A stretch of DNA of 8,686 nucleotides from Endomicrobiia bacterium (GTDB taxonomy: Bacteria > Elusimicrobiota > Endomicrobiia > PHAN01): NCBI GenBank assembly GCA_030018875.1, contig JASEHK010000049.1:1-8686 (forward strand), written 5' to 3'. Positions 1 through 5,263 of this stretch are shown here, one piece after another. Below the pieces are notes generated by a model, which did not search any database, was not told the DNA's origin, and was given only the letters and a program-made list of their open reading frames with translations. Position numbers and translations under genes: made by a program. Numbering within the stretch: the first letter of the stretch is position 1; each line of letters opens with the position of its first letter.

Positions 1-208
1 GGTCTTTGCGGTCGCGGATGTCGCCTTCCACTATTTCAAGAAGCGCGCGCGCTCGGGCCGCCAGCGCCCCGCCGAAAACCAGATTGGATCTTTTTCCCGT
101 CGAGAAATTGTCGAGAACGCGCGCCGCGCGGCCGCGCATGAGCAACTCTTCGACGATATTGGAGCCTATAAAACCCGCTCCGCCGGTCACGAGAATCGTT
201 TTTTCCAC
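1..208 (-). CDS. NAD-dependent epimerase/dehydratase (GalE/WbpP-like SDR), N-terminal part
   Basis: Only the first 69 codons lie in the window; the gene runs off the left edge. The reading begins VEKTILVTGGAGFIGSN, with the Rossmann dinucleotide loop GGAGFIGS at residues 9-16. An acidic residue (Asp33, in VLDNFSTGKRSNL) ends the second strand, which favours NAD(H) over NADP(H), and GDIRD follows at residues 62-66. The DNFSTGK stretch is typical of extended SDRs acting on UDP- or dTDP-sugars, such as UDP-glucose or UDP-GlcNAc 4-epimerases. The start is GTG at 208-206: the overlapping ATG at 210-208 is out of frame and stops after seven codons. AAGG lies 8 nt upstream of the GTG. The gene follows the cupin epimerase by 41 nt and is probably the fourth gene of the nucleotide-sugar operon. 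It could be a 4-epimerase, a 4-reductase (RmlD-like role) or a decarboxylase; the catalytic YxxxK is outside the window, so the reaction cannot be fixed. Confidence 0.85.
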   Translation of the reverse strand, partial: MEKTILVTGGAGFIGSNIVEELLMRGRAARVLDNFSTGKRSNLVFGGALAARARALLEIVEGDIRDRKD

Positions 209-209
209 A

Positions 210-262
210 TTAGCAGCCTTTTTTGAAACTTGCCCGACTTTTTGAAAACTTACCAGCCTTTT
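210..262. repeat. Short imperfect direct repeats in the cupin/SDR gap
   Basis: Read on the minus strand, AAAAGGCTGGTAA at 262-250 (the last codons and stop of the cupin gene) recurs as AAAAGGCTGCTAA at 222-210, just before the GTG start of the next gene, with one mismatch in 13. A second pair, AGTTTTCAAAAA and AGTTTCAAAAA, lies between them. The second copy supplies the AAGG ribosome-binding core for the downstream gene. This may be a small local duplication; chance is possible given the A-rich content. Confidence 0.45.
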
Positions 263-705
263 CTGTTCCGCCATTTGCGATACGGAACGCTCTCATCGTC
301 CAACTGTATTCTGTACTCGTCGGGCTTTTTGTAATTATAAAGACGGTCGGGGACGTTCAGTATGCGGCATTCTTTTTTAGAAAGACATTCGAAACCGTGC
401 AGAGTTCCCGCCGGAATCGTCAGAAGCGCAGGCGCGTCCTCGGAAAGCACGTACTCGGCGCTTTTGCCGCTTCGGATATCCGCGAGCACGACGAGCGCCT
501 TGCCTTTCACGACGCAAAAGTTGTCGGTCTGTTTTTTATGGAAATGCCAGCCCTTCACCCAGCCGGGCTTGCAGACGGTTATGTAGGTCTGACCGAAACC
601 CCCGAACTCGCGCCAATCGGAACGCATTATTTCAAAAAGAGCGCCGCGCGAGTCCTTGCGCAAAGCCAATTTTTTGAGCGCGCCGAGTCCTTGTTTTTTT
701 TTCAT
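250..705 (-). CDS. RmlC-like cupin: dTDP-4-dehydrorhamnose 3,5-epimerase family protein
   Basis: This is a 151-residue single-domain cupin of the dTDP-sugar epimerase type. The RmlC layout is recognisable in order: DSRGALFEI near residue 18; GWHFHKKQTDNF at residues 52-63, where His54 matches the catalytic His of the RmlC 'GLHxQ' motif; VVKGKALVVLADIR with the DxR strand at residues 66-78; IPAGTLHGFECL at residues 97-108; and the NYKKPDEY segment with candidate catalytic tyrosines (Tyr123/Tyr125). It is shorter than classical RmlC (about 180 residues) and has HFH where RmlC has HxQ, so the product may not be dTDP-L-rhamnose. Its ATG overlaps the stop of the nucleotidylyltransferase gene (ATGA), and GGAG lies 5 nt upstream, so translation is probably coupled. 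Likely cytosolic, epimerising or isomerising a 4-keto-6-deoxy nucleotide sugar made by its neighbours. A 3,4-ketoisomerase role (FdtA type) is an alternative. Fold confident, substrate inferred. Confidence 0.8.
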   Translation of the reverse strand: MKKKQGLGALKKLALRKDSRGALFEIMRSDWREFGGFGQTYITVCKPGWVKGWHFHKKQTDNFCVVKGKALVVLADIRSGKSAEYVLSEDAPALLTIPAGTLHGFECLSKKECRILNVPDRLYNYKKPDEYRIQLDDESVPYRKWRNRKGW

Positions 706-1763
706 ATTATCTCCACCCTCGACGAGTCGCCGACCATTATTCTGTAAGCCGCGGGCTTCTTGAGCGTGCGCGATATCTCGACGTTCTGGCCTATGAGCGA
801 ATCTTCGAGCCGCTTGATATCTTTGATGCGAGAGTTTTCCAGAATGATGGAGTGTTCTATCTCAGAGTTCTCGACGACGACATTGTAATATATGGATGTG
901 TACGGGCCGATGTAAGAATTGACGATGCGCGTGTTTTCGCCGACGATGACGGGCCCGCGTATCGTACTGTTCTCGACGACGGCGCCCTCGGCTATCTCCA
1001 CCAGCCCCTCTATTGTCGAGGAAGAATCCACCGAGCCCCGCAAGGATTTCTTCTTGGTGGAGAGTATTATCCTGTTGGCTTCGAGCATGTCGTCGAGTTT
1101 GCCCGTGTCTTTCCACCAGCCGTTTATCACGTGAGGCCTTACGTCCGCGCCTTTGTCTATCAAATATTGTATCGCGTCGGTTATTTCGAGCTCCCCGCGT
1201 CGGGAAGGTTTTATCGCCCTGACGGCGTCGAATATCTTTGCGTTGAACATATAAACGCCCACGAGCGCCATGTCGCTCTTGGGCGCCGATGGCTTTTCTT
1301 CGAGGCGCCTGACGCGGCCGTCTTCGAGCTCGGCCACGCCGAACTGATTGGGGTTTGACACGCGGGCGAGAAGTATCTGCGCGTCGGGCCTCGACGAGGC
1401 GAACTCCGATACCAGCGGCTTGATGCCGTCTTTGATGAGGTTGTCGCCGAGGTACATCACGAACGGCTCTCCGGCGATAAACTCCTCGGATATTTTGACG
1501 GCGTGGGCCAGGCCCAGCGGAGCGGACTGAGGGATGTACGTCACCCGCACGCCCCATTTCGAGCCGTCCCCGACGGCGGACTCTATTTCGGCGCGGGTCT
1601 CTCCGACCACTATGCCGATGTCTTTTATGCCGCACTCGACGATGGCCTCTATGCCGTAAAAGAGTATGGGCTTGTTGGCGACGGGAACGAGCTGTTTGGC
1701 CGAGGTGTGTGTTATCGGGCGCAGGCGAGTGCCTTTGCCGCCGGAAAGTATCAGGGCCTTCAA
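702..1763 (-). CDS. rmlA: Glucose-1-phosphate thymidylyltransferase, long RmlA type with C-terminal beta-helix
   Basis: This is a nucleotidyltransferase joining a sugar-1-phosphate to NTP (classically glucose-1-P and dTTP, giving dTDP-glucose and PPi). The N-terminal catalytic domain (about residues 1-235) shows the signature loop GGKGTRLRPIT (8-18), Lys23 in SAKQLVP, GLAHAV (84-89), YLGDN with the metal-binding Asp (104-108), FGVAELEDGR, EEKP (155-158), ELEITDAI (191-198) and WWKDTGK (216-222). Residues about 244-335 read as left-handed beta-helix hexapeptide repeats (VEIAEG, VIVGEN, SYIGPY, SLIGQN), as in the 'long' RmlA and StrD-like subfamily. The length of 353 residues is normal for that form. 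The start is TTG at 1763-1761, overlapping the upstream stop as TTGA; GGAG lies 9 nt upstream inside the last codons of the dehydratase gene, and translation gives the canonical MKALILSGGKG N terminus. First activation step of the cassette, in the cytosol. The actual nucleotide and sugar could differ. Confidence 0.9.
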   Translation of the reverse strand: MKALILSGGKGTRLRPITHTSAKQLVPVANKPILFYGIEAIVECGIKDIGIVVGETRAEIESAVGDGSKWGVRVTYIPQSAPLGLAHAVKISEEFIAGEPFVMYLGDNLIKDGIKPLVSEFASSRPDAQILLARVSNPNQFGVAELEDGRVRRLEEKPSAPKSDMALVGVYMFNAKIFDAVRAIKPSRRGELEITDAIQYLIDKGADVRPHVINGWWKDTGKLDDMLEANRIILSTKKKSLRGSVDSSSTIEGLVEIAEGAVVENSTIRGPVIVGENTRIVNSYIGPYTSIYYNVVVENSEIEHSIILENSRIKDIKRLEDSLIGQNVEISRTLKKPAAYRIMVGDSSRVEII

Positions 1764-2713
1764 ACGTTTGCTCTCCAGTAATTCAGAATATCTTCGAGGG
1801 TTTTTTCGAAGGGTATTTCGGGCTTCCAGCCGGTGGCTTTTTTGAATTTGGAGTTGTCTCCGACGAGAATTTCGACGTCCGACGGCCGCATTCTGGCGGG
1901 GTCTTGTTTGATTTCAACTTTCACCTTGCTTGAAGCCAGAAGGGTATCAAGAACTTTTTTGATTTTCCAGTCGTTGCCCGAACAAACATTGTATACCTCG
2001 CCGAACTCGCATTTTTCAAGAGAGAGCAAATAACCTCGCACCATATCGCGCACGTCAGTATAATCCCGTCGGGCGTCAAGGTTTCCGACGTAAATCACGG
2101 GTTCCTGCTTACCCTTTTCGACAAGCGCTATCTGTTTTGCGAAATTACTTTCGACGAAAACCTCGCCGCGGCGCGGGCCTGTGTGATTGAATCCGCGGGT
2201 CCTCACAACTTTAAGTCCGTACGAGCGATTATATTGATAGCCGAGCATGTCCTGACCGACTTTTGAAACGCCGTAAGGCGACAGCGGCCTCAACGGATTG
2301 GTTTCTTTTATCGGGGTCTCTTGGGGATAAACCATGCCGTATTCTTCCGACGAGCACGCTATCTGTATCCTGGCGTCGAGCCCCAGTTTTCTGAGAGACT
2401 CGAATATGTTGAGTTGGGAGATTATGTTGGTGGTTATGGTCTCCTGCGGCGCGTGCCACGAGGTCGGCACGAAGGACTGCGCGGCGAGATGAAAAATCAT
2501 ATCCGGTTTTACGGTTTTAACGGCTTTTTCGACGGAGGACATATCTCTGAGGTCGCATTCCACGAGACGGAGTTTGTCCTTTATGTGTTTTATGTTGACG
2601 TCGCTCGATCGCCATCTGGCAAGTCCGAAAACTTCGCAATCGCCTCTGGAAAGCAGAAACTCGGCCATGTGACTTCCGACGAAGCCGGTGATACCCGTTA
2701 TAAGCGCTCTCAT
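1760..2713 (-). CDS. GDP-mannose 4,6-dehydratase-type SDR (nucleotide-sugar 4,6-dehydratase)
   Basis: An extended SDR of 317 residues. It has the Rossmann loop ITGITGFVGSH (5-15), FHLAAQSFVPTSW (74-86), the active-site segment CSSEEYG (120-126) with Ser/Glu in place of the Thr/Glu of GMD, Tyr147 and Lys151 in PYGVSK, then GFNHTGPRRGEVFV (174-187), ARRDYTDVRD (214-223) and a C-terminal RPSDVEILVGD (276-286). FNHxxPRRGExFV and the TxE-type active site are hallmarks of GDP-mannose 4,6-dehydratase; RmlB-type dTDP-glucose dehydratases have TDE there. It is shorter than E. coli Gmd (373 residues) but matches short bacterial and archaeal relatives. It is the first gene of the left operon: ATG preceded by AAAGGAGA at 9 nt, with a TATAAT box upstream. 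It overlaps the RmlA gene, which is odd for a GDP-sugar enzyme and raises doubt about its substrate. GDP-6-deoxy-4-keto-mannose reductase (Rmd) is an alternative. Family confident; substrate not. Confidence 0.83.
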   Translation of the reverse strand: MRALITGITGFVGSHMAEFLLSRGDCEVFGLARWRSSDVNIKHIKDKLRLVECDLRDMSSVEKAVKTVKPDMIFHLAAQSFVPTSWHAPQETITTNIISQLNIFESLRKLGLDARIQIACSSEEYGMVYPQETPIKETNPLRPLSPYGVSKVGQDMLGYQYNRSYGLKVVRTRGFNHTGPRRGEVFVESNFAKQIALVEKGKQEPVIYVGNLDARRDYTDVRDMVRGYLLSLEKCEFGEVYNVCSGNDWKIKKVLDTLLASSKVKVEIKQDPARMRPSDVEILVGDNSKFKKATGWKPEIPFEKTLEDILNYWRANV

Positions 2714-2722
2714 CCTGACTTT

Positions 2723-2730
2723 TCTCCTTT
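2723..2730 (-). promoter_or_regulatory. Strong Shine-Dalgarno of the dehydratase gene
   Basis: AAAGGAGA on the minus strand ends 9 nt before the ATG at 2713. It is the closest match to the anti-SD consensus in the window and sits at the only substantial gene-free gap, consistent with independent translation initiation at the head of a transcription unit. Confidence 0.75.
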
Positions 2731-2738
2731 AAATCGTC

Positions 2739-2758
2739 CGCGCCGGTTCGCCGGCACG
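2739..2758 (-). promoter_or_regulatory. GC-rich 5'-leader hairpin upstream of the dehydratase gene
   Basis: On the minus strand CGTGCCGG, loop CGAA, CCGGCGCG can form an 8-bp stem with one G-U wobble; on the plus strand the same position is a C-A mismatch, so the stem is better in the minus-strand RNA. It lies between the TATAAT box and the Shine-Dalgarno, 8 nt before the latter. No U-run follows, so it is not an intrinsic terminator. It may stabilise the mRNA 5' end or modulate translation; function is inferred. Confidence 0.5.
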
Positions 2759-2773
2759 CTCTATTTTTCGGAA

Positions 2774-2779
2774 ATTATA
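2774..2779 (-). promoter_or_regulatory. Putative sigma-70-type -10 box (TATAAT) for the nucleotide-sugar operon
   Basis: A perfect TATAAT on the minus strand in the only intergenic region of notable size. Transcription would begin near 2767, giving a leader of about 54 nt. The -35 region is poor: at 16-18 nt spacing there is only a T-tract (T8 at 2796-2803), sharing two positions with TTGACA. The spacer is AT-rich near the -10. Upstream read-through from the Trm112-like gene remains possible. Confidence 0.5.
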
Positions 2780-2831
2780 CATTATTTTGAGGCGCAAAAA
2801 AAACGATTTCCCGCCCATCTACCCGTTAATA

Positions 2832-3047
2832 TTACACGCCTTGTTTTTTTTCGGTTTTTTCCGTCTTATCTTCAATAAAAACCGCTATACCGTCGGTGAT
2901 TTTATATTCGCGGCGGCAGGAAGCGCATTCGAGAACTCCGGATTCGATGCTGTCTTGCGCGGCGTCGGCGGCGGACTTATCCTGGCGAATATCAAGTTCG
3001 GACTTGCACACGGGACAACGGAGCAACCCCAAGAGTTTTCTTTTCAT
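2832..3047 (-). CDS. Trm112-like (UPF0434/YcaR-type) zinc-ribbon protein
   Basis: A 71-residue protein starting MKRKLLGLLRCPVCKSEL. Two CxxC knuckles (Cys11/Cys14 and Cys41/Cys44) frame a variable middle, and the second is followed by REYKITDGIAVFI, the conserved 'YpIrdGIPvml' tail of the Trm112 family. The knuckles should bind one zinc ion. Eukaryotic and archaeal Trm112 proteins are small activating partners of SAM-dependent methyltransferases; the bacterial role is less clear, but E. coli ycaR sits near lpxK and kdsB, that is, among lipopolysaccharide genes. Here it follows the radical SAM gene by 21 nt in an operon that also encodes a class I methyltransferase, so partnership with that enzyme is plausible. 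The Shine-Dalgarno is weak (GGGCGGGAA), suggesting dependence on upstream translation. The last ten residues are Lys/Glu-rich. Family assignment is confident; partner is inference. Confidence 0.85.
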   Translation of the reverse strand: MKRKLLGLLRCPVCKSELDIRQDKSAADAAQDSIESGVLECASCRREYKITDGIAVFIEDKTEKTEKKQGV

Positions 3048-3068
3048 TTTATTATTCCCGCCCGTCTC

Positions 3069-4472
3069 TCATACCGTCCATTTCTTCCAAAACAATGCCG
3101 GTATGGCGCGCACGATTGTCTTCAGCCGCCCGAAGAAAAAATCGTGCGGGTGACGTATACATTTCCAGAGATATTTCGGACTCAGATAAAATTTTCTATA
3201 CGCCGCTCGCGCCAGATTTCTTATCTCGGCGTTGCTCAGTTGCGGCATATCGGGCTGGCCGTCGTTGTTGAGCCAGCCGTTTTTTGACATTTCGGCGTAA
3301 AGGGCGGTTCCCGGAAACGGTATGATAATCTGAAACTGCGCCGTGTGCGGGTTCATTTCGTATGCCCAGTTTATCGTTTTTTTGACGCTCTCGACGGTCT
3401 CGCCCGGGAAACCTATCGCGAAATCCCCGTGTATGCCTAATCCCGCGCGTTTCGCGTCGGCGGTAAACTTTGTCATTTGCTCGACGGTAACACCTTTTTT
3501 GATGCGCTTGAGGACTTCGGGCGCGGCCGACTCGTAACCGACGTGAAGATTTCGGCATCCGCTTTTCTTCATCAACTTCAGAACATCGTAACTCATGTTC
3601 GCTCTGGCGTAGCATGACCACGGTAATTTGATGCCCGCTTTAAGTTTCGCCTCGCAAAAATCCGCCGCGCGCTCCTCGGTAAAGGTATCATCCTGTATCA
3701 TCACGGAACGTATCATGGGCATCTCGGTTTCTATGGCGCGGAACTCCTCGATGACGTTTTCTATACTGCGAAGATTGTAAGTTCTTCCTCTTATGTAAGT
3801 ATGCACCCAAAGGCAAAACGTGCACAGCCCCCACTGGCAGCCGCGTCCGGTGAAGATGTCCATAAACGGATAGAGTTCCGACGAGGTTTTGTAACGATAG
3901 ATGTCAACATGCTTTTTGAAAAATCTCGAAACGAACGGTATTGCGTCGAGTTCTTCGCCGGTCATATACGGCCGCAACGGATTTTTTGATACGACGCCGT
4001 TTTGCTTATAGGCCAGATTTTTGATGCCGGCATATTTTAGTCCGGCCGCGACATCGGCGACGGCGCGGTCAAACTCGCCGACGATAAGCTTGTCTATCGT
4101 CTTTGAGGCGTTGAGAGTATTTTCCGGATTGATGGACGCGAATGGCCCCGCGATTACGCAGTCGCAGTTGAGTTTTTCTTTGAGCGCTTCGCCGAAAGAG
4201 ATGTCGTTTTCCTCGCTCATGCGTCCCGTGTAAAGAACGATTAAATCCGGGCGGTATTCGAGAGCGATTTTTTCCGTCGCGGCGTGGGTGAGATAGTCGG
4301 CGGGGGCGTCTATAAGTTTGACGTCGTAACCCTTGCCTTCAAGATACGCGCCGCAATATCCCAGAAGCAGAGGGTACCACTGCGTGGCCGACAGAGACAC
4401 GAAATCGCATCTTGCGTTGCGCATGTATTCGGCAACGTACGGAGGGGAGAGAAGCAATATTTTTTTAGTCAT
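3069..4472 (-). CDS. B12-binding-type radical SAM protein with a CX4CX2C cluster motif
   Basis: A 467-residue protein in two parts. Residues about 1-160 form a Rossmann-like cobalamin-binding-type domain (KILLLSPPY; WYPLLLGYCGAYLEGKGYDVKLIDAP), although no DxHxxG cobalt-ligand motif is visible. Residues about 200-400 are a radical SAM barrel: TGRGCQWGLCTFCLW carries Cys212, Cys217 and Cys220, ligands for the 4Fe-4S cluster that cleaves SAM. Later motifs are VMIQDDTF (257-264), LHVGYESAAPEVLKRIKKG (309-327), GDFAIGFPGE (349-358) and IIPFPGTALY (383-392). The C-terminal tail is basic and aromatic and may touch the membrane. The arrangement resembles the HpnJ-like and BchE-like group acting on lipids or tetrapyrroles; substrates may be methylated or C-C rearranged. 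The start lies 7 nt after the methyltransferase stop; AAAGGA inside the end of that gene is its ribosome site. Within a glycan cluster it probably modifies a sugar or lipid; the reaction is unknown. Confidence 0.87.
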   Translation of the reverse strand: MTKKILLLSPPYVAEYMRNARCDFVSLSATQWYPLLLGYCGAYLEGKGYDVKLIDAPADYLTHAATEKIALEYRPDLIVLYTGRMSEENDISFGEALKEKLNCDCVIAGPFASINPENTLNASKTIDKLIVGEFDRAVADVAAGLKYAGIKNLAYKQNGVVSKNPLRPYMTGEELDAIPFVSRFFKKHVDIYRYKTSSELYPFMDIFTGRGCQWGLCTFCLWVHTYIRGRTYNLRSIENVIEEFRAIETEMPMIRSVMIQDDTFTEERAADFCEAKLKAGIKLPWSCYARANMSYDVLKLMKKSGCRNLHVGYESAAPEVLKRIKKGVTVEQMTKFTADAKRAGLGIHGDFAIGFPGETVESVKKTINWAYEMNPHTAQFQIIIPFPGTALYAEMSKNGWLNNDGQPDMPQLSNAEIRNLARAAYRKFYLSPKYLWKCIRHPHDFFFGRLKTIVRAIPALFWKKWTV

Positions 4473-4479
4473 CGTCGCG

Positions 4480-5241
4480 TCATCCTTTTTTTACGGCTCT
4501 GATGCTCAACAACGGCGCCAGCCCTCCGGGCAAAGACAGTCTGCCTATGACAGGATCGGCCGACGCGAACACGCCGAACCAGTGGTATTTAACTTTGACC
4601 TTGAACCCCGCTTTTCGGAACAGCTCCGCTATTTCTTCCGACGGCACGCCGTCGCTACGGAACTCCGACAACGCATAGTCATCGTATGAGGCGTTTATGT
4701 CCGAGAGTTTTTTTCGGGTTCCTTTGTCTTTGAACATTCTGTAAAGGGCTATCGGCGCGGCGAAGTTTCGCCTGAAAGCGAAGTCCAGGTCGTGATCGGA
4801 ATAGAATACCCCGCCCGGCTTGAGCACCCTGGCCATTTCCGAAACAAGCCCGCCGTAATCGTACATATGATGGAGCACGGCGAAACACGTCGCCGCGTCG
4901 AAGGCTCCGTCGGCAAAAGGGAGATTGTCCACGTCCGCGCACACGCCCATATCGAATGTGCCGGAGCTTTCGGCGAGGATTTTCCTCGACAAGTCAACGC
5001 CGACCCTGTTGTCGAAGATGCCCTCGGCGCACCGTGTGACGAACCCGCTGCCCGCGCCGATATCCAAAAGATTTCCGCCGGGCGCTATGCGCCTTATATC
5101 ATCAAGATTGCTTCTCAGCCATTCGGCGAGTTCGGGAGTGCGCCGGCCGTCTATGCGCTCGTAATCGCGAGCCATATCGTCGTAAAGTTTCCTGTTGGCC
5201 TCTTTGACCGCCTGTTTCGGTATCGCCGGGACTGTTTTCAT
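4480..5241 (-). CDS. Class I SAM-dependent methyltransferase
   Basis: A 253-residue Methyltransf_11-type enzyme. Motif I LLDIGAGSGF (58-67) binds SAM; GVDLS (81-85) supplies the acidic residue for the ribose hydroxyls; CADVDNLPFADGAFD (101-115) is motif II/III; FAVLHHM (120-126) and RVLKPGGVFYSDHD (138-151) complete the fold. The N-terminal stretch YDDMARDYERIDGR is the usual helical cap. No membrane segment is seen. The C-terminal half (residues 155-253, including YDDYALSEFRSDGVPSEEIAELF) should define the acceptor and is not diagnostic. The gene begins 22 nt after the second glycosyltransferase and ends 7 nt before the radical SAM gene, so it belongs to the same operon. The ribosome site is weak (GGGGAAAAAG). 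Likely methylates a sugar, lipid carrier or lipid intermediate of the glycan made here; it is also a candidate partner for the Trm112-like protein two genes downstream. Confidence 0.88.
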   Translation of the reverse strand: MKTVPAIPKQAVKEANRKLYDDMARDYERIDGRRTPELAEWLRSNLDDIRRIAPGGNLLDIGAGSGFVTRCAEGIFDNRVGVDLSRKILAESSGTFDMGVCADVDNLPFADGAFDAATCFAVLHHMYDYGGLVSEMARVLKPGGVFYSDHDLDFAFRRNFAAPIALYRMFKDKGTRKKLSDINASYDDYALSEFRSDGVPSEEIAELFRKAGFKVKVKYHWFGVFASADPVIGRLSLPGGLAPLLSIRAVKKG

Positions 5242-5263
5242 TTTGAGCGTCTTTTTCCCCGAG

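Noticed and set aside
250..705. Calling the cupin simply rmlC
   Set aside because: It is about 30 residues shorter than classical RmlC, has HFH instead of HxQ at the active-site motif, and its neighbours are not a standard RmlB/RmlD pair, so the symbol would overstate the case.
862..1635. Long minus-strand open frame (257 codons) inside the nucleotidylyltransferase gene
   Set aside because: It lies fully within rmlA in another frame, is extremely arginine-rich with no domain motif, and the rmlA frame has clear family motifs throughout.
2791..2831. Possible intrinsic terminator after the Trm112-like gene (T8 run on the minus strand)
   Set aside because: The sequence before the T-run is G-rich with no matching C-rich arm; the best stem is only 4 bp (AACG/CGTT) with a loop of 18, so termination is not supported.
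2321..2878. Plus-strand open frame (185 codons) spanning the start of the dehydratase and the intergenic gap
   Set aside because: It is antisense to a gene with strong motifs, has no ribosome site, and crosses the promoter region; it reflects the scarcity of antisense stops in this codon usage.
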